Positions 41,471 to 50,651 of a stretch of 56,601 nucleotides of DNA are shown here, one piece after another. This DNA is from DATAXP01 sp036272935 (GTDB lineage Bacteria > Planctomycetota > Planctomycetia > Pirellulales > PNKZ01): positions 1-56,601 of the forward strand of contig DATAXP010000005.1 of NCBI GenBank assembly GCA_036272935.1. The letters run 5' to 3'. A program made the translations under genes and the position numbers. Below the pieces are notes generated by a model, which was not told the origin of the DNA, did not search any database, and saw nothing but the letters and a program-made list of their open reading frames with translations. Every line of letters starts with the position of its first letter. Within the stretch, counting starts at the first letter, position 1.

Positions 41471-42403
41471 ATGAGTGACCGCGTGGTGTGGATGAACGGT
41501 CAGCTTGTGCCGGAGGTCGACGCACGGGTGTCGATCTACGATTCGGCGCTGGTGATGGGCGAGATGGCCTTCGAAGTTACGCGCACGTTTCATCACCGGC
41601 CGTTCCGGCTGAGGCAACATCTGGAGCGGCTGTTCCATACGCTCGGCGTGCTACACATCGCCCCCTGGATGACGATCGAGGCACTGGAACGCGTTACGGA
41701 GGAGGTGCTCATTCGCAACCTCTCGACCGCCCATGCCACGACCGATTGGAACATCATCCACAGCGTTTCGCGCGGACCGTCGCCCGCGTTCGCCGAAGCG
41801 TTCATCATCGAGGCGCTGCACCCGACCGTCGTGGTGAGTTGCTTTCCGCTGACGGCCAAGCTGGCTGCCTTGGCGGCGGCGTACCGCGACGGTGTCGACC
41901 TGGTCGTGCCGCCGCAGCAGGCGATCCCCGGCACGGTCCTCGACAGCTCGATCAAGACGCGCAGCCGGATCCACTATCAGCTTGCCAATTTGCAGGCCGC
42001 CGCGATGCGCCCCGGTTCGCTGGCGGTGCTCGTCGATCCTGACGGCTACCTAACTGAAGGCACGAGCGCGAACCTGTTCGTGGTGCGCTCCGGCACAGTG
42101 CTCACTCCCGAGCCACGCAACGTGTTGCCGGGAATCACGCGCGACGTGGTCTTCGAGTTGTGCAGCGAGCTGGGCATCGCCTGCCGCGAGAAGAATCTCA
42201 CACCGGCCGACGCGCTGGCCGCGGACGAGATTTTTCTGACGTCGACGAGCATCGGTGTGCTGCACGCCAGGTCGTTCGAGGGACACGTGATCGCCGACGG
42301 CCGGCTGGGGCCGATCACCGCGCAGCTGCGCGAAGCGTTCGACCGCCTGGTGGGCGTCGATATCGAAGCGCAGGCGCTCGCCTATTCCGTGGAGCAACGC
42401 TGA
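41471..42403 (+). CDS. Class IV aminotransferase (branched-chain/D-amino-acid type)
   Basis: Protein of 310 aa from ATG 41471. PLP-fold type IV features: VWMNGQLVPEVDARVSIYDS near the N-terminus, then RLRQHLERLFHTL, SSIKTRSRIHYQLANLQAAA with the likely catalytic Lys, and GYLTEGTSANLFVVR (the glutamate that contacts the PLP ring). Members include IlvE, D-alanine aminotransferase and PabC; the sequence does not decide between them. Downstream is dapB on the opposite strand. The start is 28 bases after the TlpA-like stop. Confidence 0.88.
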   Translation: MSDRVVWMNGQLVPEVDARVSIYDSALVMGEMAFEVTRTFHHRPFRLRQHLERLFHTLGVLHIAPWMTIEALERVTEEVLIRNLSTAHATTDWNIIHSVSRGPSPAFAEAFIIEALHPTVVVSCFPLTAKLAALAAAYRDGVDLVVPPQQAIPGTVLDSSIKTRSRIHYQLANLQAAAMRPGSLAVLVDPDGYLTEGTSANLFVVRSGTVLTPEPRNVLPGITRDVVFELCSELGIACREKNLTPADALAADEIFLTSTSIGVLHARSFEGHVIADGRLGPITAQLREAFDRLVGVDIEAQALAYSVEQR

Positions 42404-42418
42404 TCGGCGGCTCGTCGA

Positions 42419-43222
42419 CTATGCCAGGCCCAGCACGTCGTTCATGTTGTAGAGGCCCGGGGCCTGATGGGCGACGAACTTCGCGGCGCTCAGGGCGCCG
42501 TGGGCGTAGCAGTCGCGATTGCTGGCGCGCACCGAGATTTCGAGCGTCTCGCCGAGCATGCCGAAAATGATTGTGTGCTCGCCGGGATTGTCGCCGACGC
42601 GCACGGCATGGTAGCCGATCTCGTTGTGCTGCCGCGCGCCGGGGCGTCCCGAGCGGCCGTGTACCTCGTGCGTCTGCCCCATCGCGCGGCGGACGATCTC
42701 GCCGAACTTCAGCGCCGTGCCGCTGGGCGAATCTTCCTTGTAGCGATGGTGGCGCTCGATGATCTCGACGTCGGCCCCGCTGGAGTGCCCCTTAAGCGCA
42801 TCGGCGGCGACGGCTGTCAGCTTCATTGCCACATTCACGGCCAGGCTCATGCTCGGGGCCCAAAGGACCGGAATGCTCTCGGCCGCGCGGCGAATAAGGT
42901 CCTGTTGCTCGGCATGGAAGCCGGTGGTGGCGATGACGATCGGCACGCGGCGATCGCAGCAGGCGTCGAGAATCGCCATCGAGGCGGCGGGGACCGAAAA
43001 ATCGATCACCACGTCGACCGTGTCAGGCAGCCGATCGGCCAGCGCGACATTCAGCGGCCCAACTCCGGCCAGTGCGCCGATATCCTGCCCCAGCCAGGCG
43101 TGGCCGGGGTGTTCGATGCCGGCGACGATCTTTAAGGCCGGATCGCTCGACCCCAGCGCGACGAGCCGCTGCCCCATCCGTCCCGCGGCACCGTGGATCG
43201 CAACGTGCAATGGTTTCGTCAT
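42419..43222 (-). CDS. dapB: 4-hydroxy-tetrahydrodipicolinate reductase
   Basis: Protein of 267 aa in the diaminopimelate and lysine route. The NAD(P) motif is GAAGRMGQRL. Other signatures are DFSVPAASM, IATTGFHAEQQ, SMSLAVNVAMKL, the substrate segment ERHHRYKEDSPSGTAL and a GHxGRPGAR-type piece (HGRSGRPGARQHNEIG). ATG 43222 was preferred over a TTG two codons upstream. It is convergent with the class IV aminotransferase, whose 3' end is 15 bases away. Confidence 0.96.
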   Translation of the reverse strand: MTKPLHVAIHGAAGRMGQRLVALGSSDPALKIVAGIEHPGHAWLGQDIGALAGVGPLNVALADRLPDTVDVVIDFSVPAASMAILDACCDRRVPIVIATTGFHAEQQDLIRRAAESIPVLWAPSMSLAVNVAMKLTAVAADALKGHSSGADVEIIERHHRYKEDSPSGTALKFGEIVRRAMGQTHEVHGRSGRPGARQHNEIGYHAVRVGDNPGEHTIIFGMLGETLEISVRASNRDCYAHGALSAAKFVAHQAPGLYNMNDVLGLA

Positions 43223-43491
43223 AAGCAATGGAATGCGTTGGTGGCGGAGCGGCTGGTACCGCGGCGATCAGGGCGAATCATAACCAGCCGAGAGGAACGG
43301 CGAAACGCTGGCCCTCCATTTGCATCAATCTGTATGAACCGACCCCAACATGGCGCAGCGGTAGTAAATCTCCCACTGGAACGCCATTTGCAAAGGCGTG
43401 GTAAACCGATCAACCGGAGTGGTGGGGTAAGGGCAGCGGTGCAGGATGCAAAAAGTGTGCTGATCCGTTGTAGCCAATTTCACCGGTGTAC

Positions 43492-43497
43492 GGGAGG
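43492..43497 (+). promoter_or_regulatory. Ribosome binding site of the secreted-protein gene
   Basis: GGGAGG ends 8 bases before ATG 43506. It supports that start, after a 280-base gap (43223-43505) in which I see no gene and no clear promoter. Confidence 0.65.
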
Positions 43498-43505
43498 TTT
43501 CAAAC

Positions 43506-44909
43506 ATGTGCCGCACAGTCTTTAGTATGGCGATCGCCTGCGGGTTGATCGTACCGTGGTGGGCCGACGTGGCCCGCAGTCAACAAGTTCAGCCGCAAGA
43601 TGTCGCTCGTGGTCCCAACGGCCCAGCCGACCTGAGTGCCGGCAACGAGCCGGCACGCCGCAACAGTTTCACGCCGGGCAAGTCGATTGCGGTCGAGAAC
43701 AAGATCGTGATTCCCATTCCGCTCACAGCAAACGAGCGTGAAGCGGCGCTCGAGGGCATCGACAATCACGTCGCCCTGGACGTGGCACGCCTGAAGGATC
43801 GGCTCCAGAAGATTTTGCCCGACGAGCTGGCGATCCTGTCGAAGACGACAGGCTGGCAACCCGAAAATCAGAATGCGCTGCTGGTAGCCGTTCGCAACGT
43901 CGATCCGGCCGCGGTATTTGAAGCGTGGACGCAAGGCAATCCGCAAGACGCCGCCGGCGCCGAGATTGCCGCTCGGCAGACCGACGTCCGCCGCTGCTTC
44001 AACAAGCTCGAGCAGGACGTGAAGAACGACGGTGCGTACTTGCATGATCTGGCCAACTTGAACGACGCGATCGCGAAGATCGGCACGTCGACGCCTGGCA
44101 TCAACGAAGCGATGAACGTGTTGGCTTCGCTGAATACTTGGGGCGAAGTGCGAAAGCTCGTCGAGACCGCCGTGCCGGGCAACGGGCCGACCGCGAAGCT
44201 GCCGGCCGGCAAGGTGCCGTTGATTTTTGATCCTGAGCTGGCCGTCGGTCGCGTGATCGTGCTGGGCAACGGCTCGGTGCTGATCGGCAATCAAGGGCGC
44301 GGGCCGTTGGAAATCCGGCAAGGCGTCGCCACCGAGGCGCTCGATCTGCCGGTGGTCAGCGGCACATCGCTACCCGAGGCTGAAGGAGCGGAGATGGTCG
44401 CCGGCATTCTGCTGGTGAACCCGCGCGTGTCGCGTGGCACCGTGAACTACGTGCTCAATGGCAATCGGTACACGATGGAGCCGGGCTTCGCCCAACGGCT
44501 GCCCGAAGGTGCGAACTGGACGATCGAATACGATCGCGGCGGCGGCCACGGCATGGCCAGCTACACCGTCACGCCGGGCACGTATTTCTTCAAGCAGACC
44601 GACGACGGCTGGCAGTTGTACCACGAGCGGTTCGACGTGGTGATCGACAACTCGCAGAGCAAGCAGGAGTTCCACTTCGTGTTCCACGGTCAGAACATGA
44701 CCGTTCCGGCCGGCGGCACGCAGACCGTCAGCGGCATCTATCCGCTGGTGGTCCGCTACGACCGCGGCAACGGAACCGACCAGGCCGCCAAGACCATGTA
44801 CTTCAGCGGCAACGTGGAAGTCGGAGTCAACTCGGCCGACAACCTATGGGACCTGTTCCCGACGAATGAGAACCAGCGTGAGGTCACCAAGCTGAAGCTG
44901 TTCCAGTAA
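43506..44909 (+). CDS. Secreted protein of unknown function
   Basis: Protein of 467 aa. The signal peptide (CRTVFSMAIACGLIVPWWAD, then VARSQQ) gives export. The mature protein has a helical N-terminal part and a beta-rich C-terminal part (RVIVLGNGSVLIGNQG, YTVTPGTYFFKQTDDGWQLY, HFVFHGQNMTVPAGGTQTVS). It has no transmembrane segment apart from the signal. I recognise no catalytic motif. It resembles lineage-specific planctomycete surface proteins. It stands alone on its strand between dapB and a small convergent gene. Confidence 0.82.
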   Translation: MCRTVFSMAIACGLIVPWWADVARSQQVQPQDVARGPNGPADLSAGNEPARRNSFTPGKSIAVENKIVIPIPLTANEREAALEGIDNHVALDVARLKDRLQKILPDELAILSKTTGWQPENQNALLVAVRNVDPAAVFEAWTQGNPQDAAGAEIAARQTDVRRCFNKLEQDVKNDGAYLHDLANLNDAIAKIGTSTPGINEAMNVLASLNTWGEVRKLVETAVPGNGPTAKLPAGKVPLIFDPELAVGRVIVLGNGSVLIGNQGRGPLEIRQGVATEALDLPVVSGTSLPEAEGAEMVAGILLVNPRVSRGTVNYVLNGNRYTMEPGFAQRLPEGANWTIEYDRGGGHGMASYTVTPGTYFFKQTDDGWQLYHERFDVVIDNSQSKQEFHFVFHGQNMTVPAGGTQTVSGIYPLVVRYDRGNGTDQAAKTMYFSGNVEVGVNSADNLWDLFPTNENQREVTKLKLFQ

Positions 44910-45061
44910 CAGCTCCTCAGCGAGACTCCCCAACAGCGGCCTGCGGCGACCGGCAACGGGCGCCGTGGGCCGCCTCGTTTTGCGCCGCGAGGAAGTGAAA
45001 TCAGAGCGGCGCGGTTGGCGAGTGGACTCGGCCGGCGAGTTGGACGCGCCGGCGAGCCGAA

Positions 45062-45421
45062 CTATGCCTTCACCGGCTTCGCCTTGCGCATCTTGCGCAG
45101 TTCGCTCAATTCACGACCAAGCCGGTGCCGCAACGGGCTCTCGGCTCGCAGTTCTTCGATCAAGGCTTCAGCCTTTGCGAACACCTCTTCGTCCGCGGGT
45201 CCGCGCGTGAAAAGCTGCCGCCAACTCTTGGATACTTCTTGCTCGGTCAACAAAGGCGCACCTCGCCGCGGGGATTGGATCGTTGCCTGACGATGCACGT
45301 AGCCGTATTTTACCTGCTGGGGCGTTCGACGCAAGTTCGCTACGCGCGTGGCAACGAACTGGCATTGACCGGCGCTACGAACAATCACGCCGCATCGGCG
45401 GCAGGTATGTCGAAATTCCAT
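45062..45421 (-). CDS. Small hypothetical protein with partial zinc-ribbon
   Basis: Protein of 119 aa from ATG 45421, the most N-terminal start that gives a compact product. The first 25 residues have HTCRRCGVIV and GQCQF, a possible half zinc ribbon with three Cys. The C-terminal half is helical and charged: LLTEQEVSKSWRQLFTRGPA, then LRHRLGRELSELRKMRKA. The 172-residue longer version would start at 45580, inside the GNAT gene on the other strand. It is divergent from that gene, with 22 bases between starts. Coding status is likely but unproven. Confidence 0.55.
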   Translation of the reverse strand: MEFRHTCRRCGVIVRSAGQCQFVATRVANLRRTPQQVKYGYVHRQATIQSPRRGAPLLTEQEVSKSWRQLFTRGPADEEVFAKAEALIEELRAESPLRHRLGRELSELRKMRKAKPVKA

Positions 45422-45443
45422 CGTTGACCGAACAAGGACGTGT

Positions 45444-46640
45444 ATGCTCAACATCGGCACGAAGCAACCGATCCGCGTGACACGTCGGGAGAATCGTATC
45501 CAAGCCTCCGCGGTGATTGAAGTCGACGAAGTGCGCTCGCGGCACCAGCGCAACGCGTTCGTGCGCGTGCCTTGGAACATCTACAAGGACGACCCGCTGT
45601 GGGTGCCTCCCTTGCTGATGGAACGCAAGGAGTTCATCAACCCGAACAAGCATCCGTTCTTTCTGCACGGCGCGGCGACGCAATTCCTGGCGTCGATGAA
45701 CGGTCAATGGGTTGGCCGCATCTTGGTCAGCGACGACGCGCACTACAACGCCACGCACGGTTCGAACACCGGTTGCTTCGGTATGTTCGAATCGATCGAC
45801 GAGCCGCGCGTGGCGCACGCGCTGCTGTCGGCGGCGGCCGGCTGGCTGCGCGCGCGCGGACGCACGCACATGCTCGGGCCGATCGACTACTCGACCAACT
45901 ACAGTTGCGGCCTGCTGGTCGATGGCTTCGACACGCCGCCGCGCGTGTTGATGAATCACAACCCGCCGTACTACGCGCGGCTGATCGAATCGTGGGGATT
46001 CACCAAGGCCAAGGACCTGTGGGATTGGTGGATCGATCTCGGCGGCGAGTTGCCGCGGCGCTGGATGGCGCGGTGCGAAAACCTGCGTCGGCGCAGTGGC
46101 GCGGTGATCCGCCCGTTCAGGCTCGACGATGCCAAGGCCGAGATCGATCGCTGCAAGGCGGTCTACAACCAGGCGTGGGACAAGAACTGGGGCTTCGTGA
46201 AAATGACCGACGCCGAGTTCGCGTACTTCGCCAAGGATCTGCTCGACTGGGTACCGCCCGAGCTGCTGCTGATTGCCGAGGTCGACGGCAAGCCGGTCGG
46301 CCTGACGATGGCCTTGCCCGATTTTAACGAAGCCTTGCGTCCGCTGGACGGCCGCATCTTCCGCTGGGGCATGCCGCTGGGGCTGCTCCAGTTCCGCCGC
46401 AACTGCCGACGGATTCGCAGCGCGCGATTGATCGCGCTGGGAGTGCTCGAGGCATATCGCCGGCGCGGGCTGGTGCAATTGCTGATCGCCGAAGTGATGC
46501 AAAGCGGCCTGCGCCAAGGCTACACCGGCGCGGCGTGCGGCTGGACGCTCGAAGACAACGACGCGATCAACCGCGCCATCGCCATGACCGGCGCCACGCG
46601 CTACAAGACGTACCGCATCTACGAGAAGACGATCGACTGA
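45444..46640 (+). CDS. GNAT-fold acyltransferase-like protein
   Basis: Protein of 398 aa with AAGGA 6 bases before ATG 45444. It matches a large family of GNAT-like proteins with VPWNIYKDDPLWVPPLLMER, PFFLHGAATQFLASMNGQWV, NTGCFGMFESID, RTHMLGPIDYSTNYSCGLLV, NHNPPYYARLIESWGFTKAK and, near the end, RSARLIALGVLEAYRRRGLV. Relatives are found beside alpha-oxoamine synthase genes of bacterial sphingolipid loci. It is convergent with the FAAL-ACP-AOS fusion. An N-acyltransferase (ceramide-synthase-like) role is inference from family and context. Confidence 0.78.
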   Translation: MLNIGTKQPIRVTRRENRIQASAVIEVDEVRSRHQRNAFVRVPWNIYKDDPLWVPPLLMERKEFINPNKHPFFLHGAATQFLASMNGQWVGRILVSDDAHYNATHGSNTGCFGMFESIDEPRVAHALLSAAAGWLRARGRTHMLGPIDYSTNYSCGLLVDGFDTPPRVLMNHNPPYYARLIESWGFTKAKDLWDWWIDLGGELPRRWMARCENLRRRSGAVIRPFRLDDAKAEIDRCKAVYNQAWDKNWGFVKMTDAEFAYFAKDLLDWVPPELLLIAEVDGKPVGLTMALPDFNEALRPLDGRIFRWGMPLGLLQFRRNCRRIRSARLIALGVLEAYRRRGLVQLLIAEVMQSGLRQGYTGAACGWTLEDNDAINRAIAMTGATRYKTYRIYEKTID

Positions 46641-46713
46641 CAGGCTCCGGGCTACAGGCTACAGGAGCGAGATCACGGCACCGCCGCGCCTGAAGCCCGT
46701 AGCCCGTCGCCTG
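46641..46713. repeat. Family K two-armed inverted repeat
   Basis: Left arm 46641-46665 (CAGGCTCCGGGCTACAGG) and right arm 46689-46713 (CCTGAAGCCCGTAGCCC, then GTCGCCTG) are imperfect inverted copies about 23 bases apart. It fills the whole gap between the convergent GNAT and FAAL-ACP-AOS genes. Confidence 0.88.
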
Positions 46714-46714
46714 T

Positions 46715-49700
46715 TCAGCCCACCTTGTGCGTGTCGCGCTTCGTGGCCGCGCCATTGCCCGACTCGCGCGCCGCCGCCGGGGGCTGAATCTTGCGCAGCT
46801 CTTCGGCCACGGCAGCCACCGTCGTGCGAATCTGCTCGGGCGTGTGGTTGCTTGTCAGGAAGAAACGCAGCCGGGCCGCCTTCTCTTCCACGGCCGGGTA
46901 CAGGATCGGCTGCACATTGATGCCGCGCCGGGCCAGCGCCCGCGACAGCTCCAATGAGTGCATCGAGTTGCCGACGATGATCGGCACCACCGGCGAATCC
47001 TTGCTCAGCCCGGTGTTCAGCCCCGCGGCCTTGGCCAGCGACAGGAACAGCTTGGCACGTTCGTGCAGTCGGGCGACGCGCTCGGGTTCGCTCTCCAACA
47101 CACGAATCGACTCGAGCGCTGCCGCCGCGTTCGGCGGCGACATGCCCACGCTGAACACAAAGCCCGGCGCGGTGTACTTCAGGTACTCGACCACCGCGTT
47201 GCAGCCGGCGATGTAGCCGCCGCAGCTACCGAAGCTCTTGCTCAGTGTGCCCATCCACAGGTCGACGTCGGTCGGCGGTACGTGATGGTACTCGCCGATG
47301 CCACGCCCATGAGCGCCGAGTGAGCCGATCGAGTGGGCTTCGTCGACCATCAGGAACACCTTGTGCCGCTTCTTGACCTCGACAAACTTCGGCAGGTCGG
47401 GGATGTCGCCGTCCATGCTGTACACGCCTTCGATGGCGATCAGCACGCGGCGGTACTCGCTGCGCAGGTCGGTGAGCAGTTGATCGACTTCACGCCAGTC
47501 GTTGTGCGGGAACGCGCGGCGGCGAGCCCCCGAAAGGATGCAGCCTTGGATGATGCTGTTGTGGGCTAGGGCGTCGTGCAGGATCAGGTCGCCGGGGCCA
47601 AACAGGTGGCCGATGGTCGTCTCGTTCGTCGAGTGCCCACCGACGTAGACGATCGCCGCCTCGGTTCCCAGAAAATCGGCAATCGCCCGTTCCAGTTCGC
47701 CGTGAATTGTCTTCTCGCCCGAGACCAACCGGCTGGCCGAGACGCTCGTGCCGTATTGATCGATGGCCCGCTTGGAAGCCTCGGCCACGCGCGGATCGCC
47801 CGACATGCCGACGTAGTTGTAACTCGAGAAATTGATCAGCTCGCGGCCATCGATCATCGTCGTGTCGTTGGTCACGCGCTGGTGCACGTTGAAGAACGGA
47901 TTGCCGAGACCCGAGGCCTCAAGCATCTCCAGGTTCTTCTTGATCGATTGGTATTCGCGGTACAAATCGAAGCGATAATTCTCAGCCGGGATTTCGGGGC
48001 CTTGCTCGAGCTGCATCGACTTGCCGGCGGGGCCGAGATACGTCTCGACCGCATCGACGACGTCGCGGCAGGTTTCGAGCTGCTGTGGAATCTCTTCGGG
48101 GAAGCGCCCACCGAACCGCTCTTCGAGCGCGGCAAGGATTTCCATCCGCTCCAGCGAGTCGAGCCCCAACTCGGTGATGCTCGTGTCGAGGCTCAGGCCG
48201 CGGGCGCGCTCCTTGGCAATTCGATGTACTTCCTCGAGCACTTGCTCGGCGGTGGTCTTTTTCTTTGCCACACGCTTGGCGCCGTTGGTCGAACCTTCGG
48301 TCGCGGCGGCGTGTTGTTGGTCGTCGATCTTGCCGCCATCCTCGCCGGCCGGTTGCCAGGCGCGATCGTTCGACCACGACGGCTCGAACTTCGGCCGCGC
48401 CGCCTCGCGGGGCTCCTTGGCTACTTCTGGCTCGGCTGCCGGCGGCGGCTCGCCGTCGGCAATGTCCCACCGGGCCATCGTGTCGAGCGAGCCCTGAATG
48501 AACGCGTTGCGGCAGGCGTGACGCTGGATCTTGCCGCTCGATGTCTTTGGCACCCCGCCGGGCTTGAGCAAGCGGATGGCCGTGACGGTCAGCTCGTGTT
48601 CGCGCGCCACCGCTCGGCGCACCGCGGCAAGCACCGCGTCGACATCCTCGCGCGCCGTGCGTTCGATCTCGCAGACGATCACCAGGTGCGACTCGTCTTC
48701 GTCGTCCTCGATCGCAAATGCGGCGGAAGAGCTGGGACGAATCGCGGGATGGCATTTCTCGACCGAGAGCTCGATGTCGTGCGGGTAATGGTTCAACCCG
48801 CGGATGATGATCAGGTCCTTGAGCCGCCCGGCGATGAACAGGTCTTCGCTTTGGAAGAAACCCAGATCGCCGGTGCGCATGAACGGCCCTTCGCCGGTGT
48901 CGGCCAACTGGGCGCGGAACGTGTGCTCGGTCTCCTCGGGCTTCCGCCAATAGCCTTGGGCCACCGTGGGGCTCTTGAGCCAAATCTCGCCCACTTCGTT
49001 CGGCGGGGCGAGCGAAAGGGTTTCGGGATTCACGATCGCGATGTACTCGTTCGGCAGGCTTTGTCCGGCACTGACTAGCCGACGCGCCCCGGCTTCCGAC
49101 TGCGGCACGCTCACCACCTCGCCGTTCTCGAGCGCCTTGGCGTCGTACGATCGCACCACCGGGGGGTCGGCCTGGGTGCCTCCCGAAACCAACAAGGTCG
49201 CTTCGGCCAGACCGTAGCAAGGATAGAACGCCTCGCGGCGGAAGCCGCACGATTCGAACACCTCGGCAAAACGGTCGAGCGTTTCGGCCCGCACCGGCTC
49301 GGCGCCGTTGAACGCCACGCTCCAGGTGCTGAGGTCGAGCTTCGAGCGCTGCTCGGGCGTGATTTTGCGGACGCACAGATCGTAAGCGAAATTCGGCCCG
49401 CCGCTGCACGTGGCCCGGTAGCGCGAGATGGCGCTCAGCCAGCGGAAGGGGCGCTGCAAGAACGCCATCGGCGACATGATGACGTTCGGGCGGCCCATGT
49501 ACAGCGGCTGCAAAATGCCGCCGACCAGCCCCATGTCGTGGTAGCTGGGCAGCCAGAACACGCCCATGCTTGTGCGCGTCAGCTCGAAGGCATGCGTGAT
49601 CAGTGTGCAGTTTGAAACAATGTTCGTGTGGTTGAGCATCACCCCCTTCGGCGTGCCGGTCGATCCGGAGGTGTACTGCAAGAAGGCCAGCGTTTCGCCG

Positions 49701-50371
49701 GTGATGGTCGGCGAGCTCCACTTGTCTTCGAGACGCTCGGGCAACTGGTCGGTGGCCAGCCACTTGATTCGCTTCAGGTCGGGCGTCAGCTCCAGCAGCG
49801 GCTGCACGCGCTCGAGCACCGCAGCGTCGGTCAAGGCGACCGCCGCCTCGGCATCGGCGGCGATGGCGTCGATGCGGTCCATCTTGCGGTTCATCCGCGG
49901 CGGATAGGCCGGCACCGCGATCACCCCGGCGTACAAGCAGCCGAAGAAGGCGCAGATGAAATCGAGCCCCGCCGGGTACAGCAGCAGTGCCCGCTGCCCT
50001 TCGAGCCGATGGGACTGCAAAAACGCCGCGACTTGCCTGGCCCGCCGGTCCAGTTCCGCAAACGTCAGCGCCTCACTTTCCTCTTCGCCATCGGTCAGAA
50101 AGCGGAAGCAGACGTCGGACCCGGTGACTGCGGCCCGGTGACGAACCAACTCGACAAGCGTCTTTGGGCCGAACGCAGCTCCCCACAAATCGTCTTGTTG
50201 CACGGCTGTCGACGCTCCACAAAGATTGGTCGATCGTGATGCTTGCCGACCCGCCGCCGAAGCTTGTCGCCCTGATGTTGCGGCCCCACCGACTGGCCCC
50301 CCAGCCGCCGGCTCGTGGGCGATCGCACGATCTTTGCCCCCCGGAACCGTACGACCGGACAAGTTTCGCAT
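46715..50371 (-). CDS. Fused fatty acyl-AMP ligase, acyl carrier protein and alpha-oxoamine synthase
   Basis: Protein of 1218 aa from ATG 50371. A TTG at 50416 would add 15 residues. Residues about 65-625 are a fatty acyl-AMP ligase: LQYTSGSTGTPKG near 232, PCYGLAEATLLVSGG, RTGDLGF and GRLKDLIIIRGLNHYPHD. Residues about 705-780 are an acyl carrier domain, with LGLDSLERMEIL and pantetheine Ser near 739. Residues about 800-1190 are a PLP alpha-oxoamine synthase: INFSSYNYVGMSGDP, HDALAHNSII, VDEAHSIGSLGAHGRGIG, and MGTLSKSFGSCGG with Lys near 1045. It should activate a fatty acid, hold it, and condense it with an amino acid to a long-chain aminoketone. Confidence 0.92.
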   Translation of the reverse strand: MRNLSGRTVPGGKDRAIAHEPAAGGPVGGAATSGRQASAAGRQASRSTNLCGASTAVQQDDLWGAAFGPKTLVELVRHRAAVTGSDVCFRFLTDGEEESEALTFAELDRRARQVAAFLQSHRLEGQRALLLYPAGLDFICAFFGCLYAGVIAVPAYPPRMNRKMDRIDAIAADAEAAVALTDAAVLERVQPLLELTPDLKRIKWLATDQLPERLEDKWSSPTITGETLAFLQYTSGSTGTPKGVMLNHTNIVSNCTLITHAFELTRTSMGVFWLPSYHDMGLVGGILQPLYMGRPNVIMSPMAFLQRPFRWLSAISRYRATCSGGPNFAYDLCVRKITPEQRSKLDLSTWSVAFNGAEPVRAETLDRFAEVFESCGFRREAFYPCYGLAEATLLVSGGTQADPPVVRSYDAKALENGEVVSVPQSEAGARRLVSAGQSLPNEYIAIVNPETLSLAPPNEVGEIWLKSPTVAQGYWRKPEETEHTFRAQLADTGEGPFMRTGDLGFFQSEDLFIAGRLKDLIIIRGLNHYPHDIELSVEKCHPAIRPSSSAAFAIEDDEDESHLVIVCEIERTAREDVDAVLAAVRRAVAREHELTVTAIRLLKPGGVPKTSSGKIQRHACRNAFIQGSLDTMARWDIADGEPPPAAEPEVAKEPREAARPKFEPSWSNDRAWQPAGEDGGKIDDQQHAAATEGSTNGAKRVAKKKTTAEQVLEEVHRIAKERARGLSLDTSITELGLDSLERMEILAALEERFGGRFPEEIPQQLETCRDVVDAVETYLGPAGKSMQLEQGPEIPAENYRFDLYREYQSIKKNLEMLEASGLGNPFFNVHQRVTNDTTMIDGRELINFSSYNYVGMSGDPRVAEASKRAIDQYGTSVSASRLVSGEKTIHGELERAIADFLGTEAAIVYVGGHSTNETTIGHLFGPGDLILHDALAHNSIIQGCILSGARRRAFPHNDWREVDQLLTDLRSEYRRVLIAIEGVYSMDGDIPDLPKFVEVKKRHKVFLMVDEAHSIGSLGAHGRGIGEYHHVPPTDVDLWMGTLSKSFGSCGGYIAGCNAVVEYLKYTAPGFVFSVGMSPPNAAAALESIRVLESEPERVARLHERAKLFLSLAKAAGLNTGLSKDSPVVPIIVGNSMHSLELSRALARRGINVQPILYPAVEEKAARLRFFLTSNHTPEQIRTTVAAVAEELRKIQPPAAARESGNGAATKRDTHKVG

Positions 50372-50651
50372 TTCAGCCAATCGGGTCAGCTTAACAATTG
50401 GTTGATCGTGTTTCAAACTACTTTAGCGCTTTCGGGGTTACGGACTTCGGGCTATTTTCCGTTCTCTGGCATCGGCACCCAGGACTCGCGGGTTGCGAGC
50501 TGTGCTGGCGCATCTCAGATTCCATATAATCGCTGCCACACCCGGGTGGATTACACGACTTATGCTCGACGCGCCGCGGCCGGCAAGCCCCTCGGCAACA
50601 ACCCTACGACCCACCTCCATCACACCTGCGGCTTAGATCGCCCCATCGCTC

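Noticed and set aside
43223..43505. Possible RNA gene or riboswitch before the secreted-protein gene
   Set aside because: No conserved fold or terminator-like element was recognised by eye.
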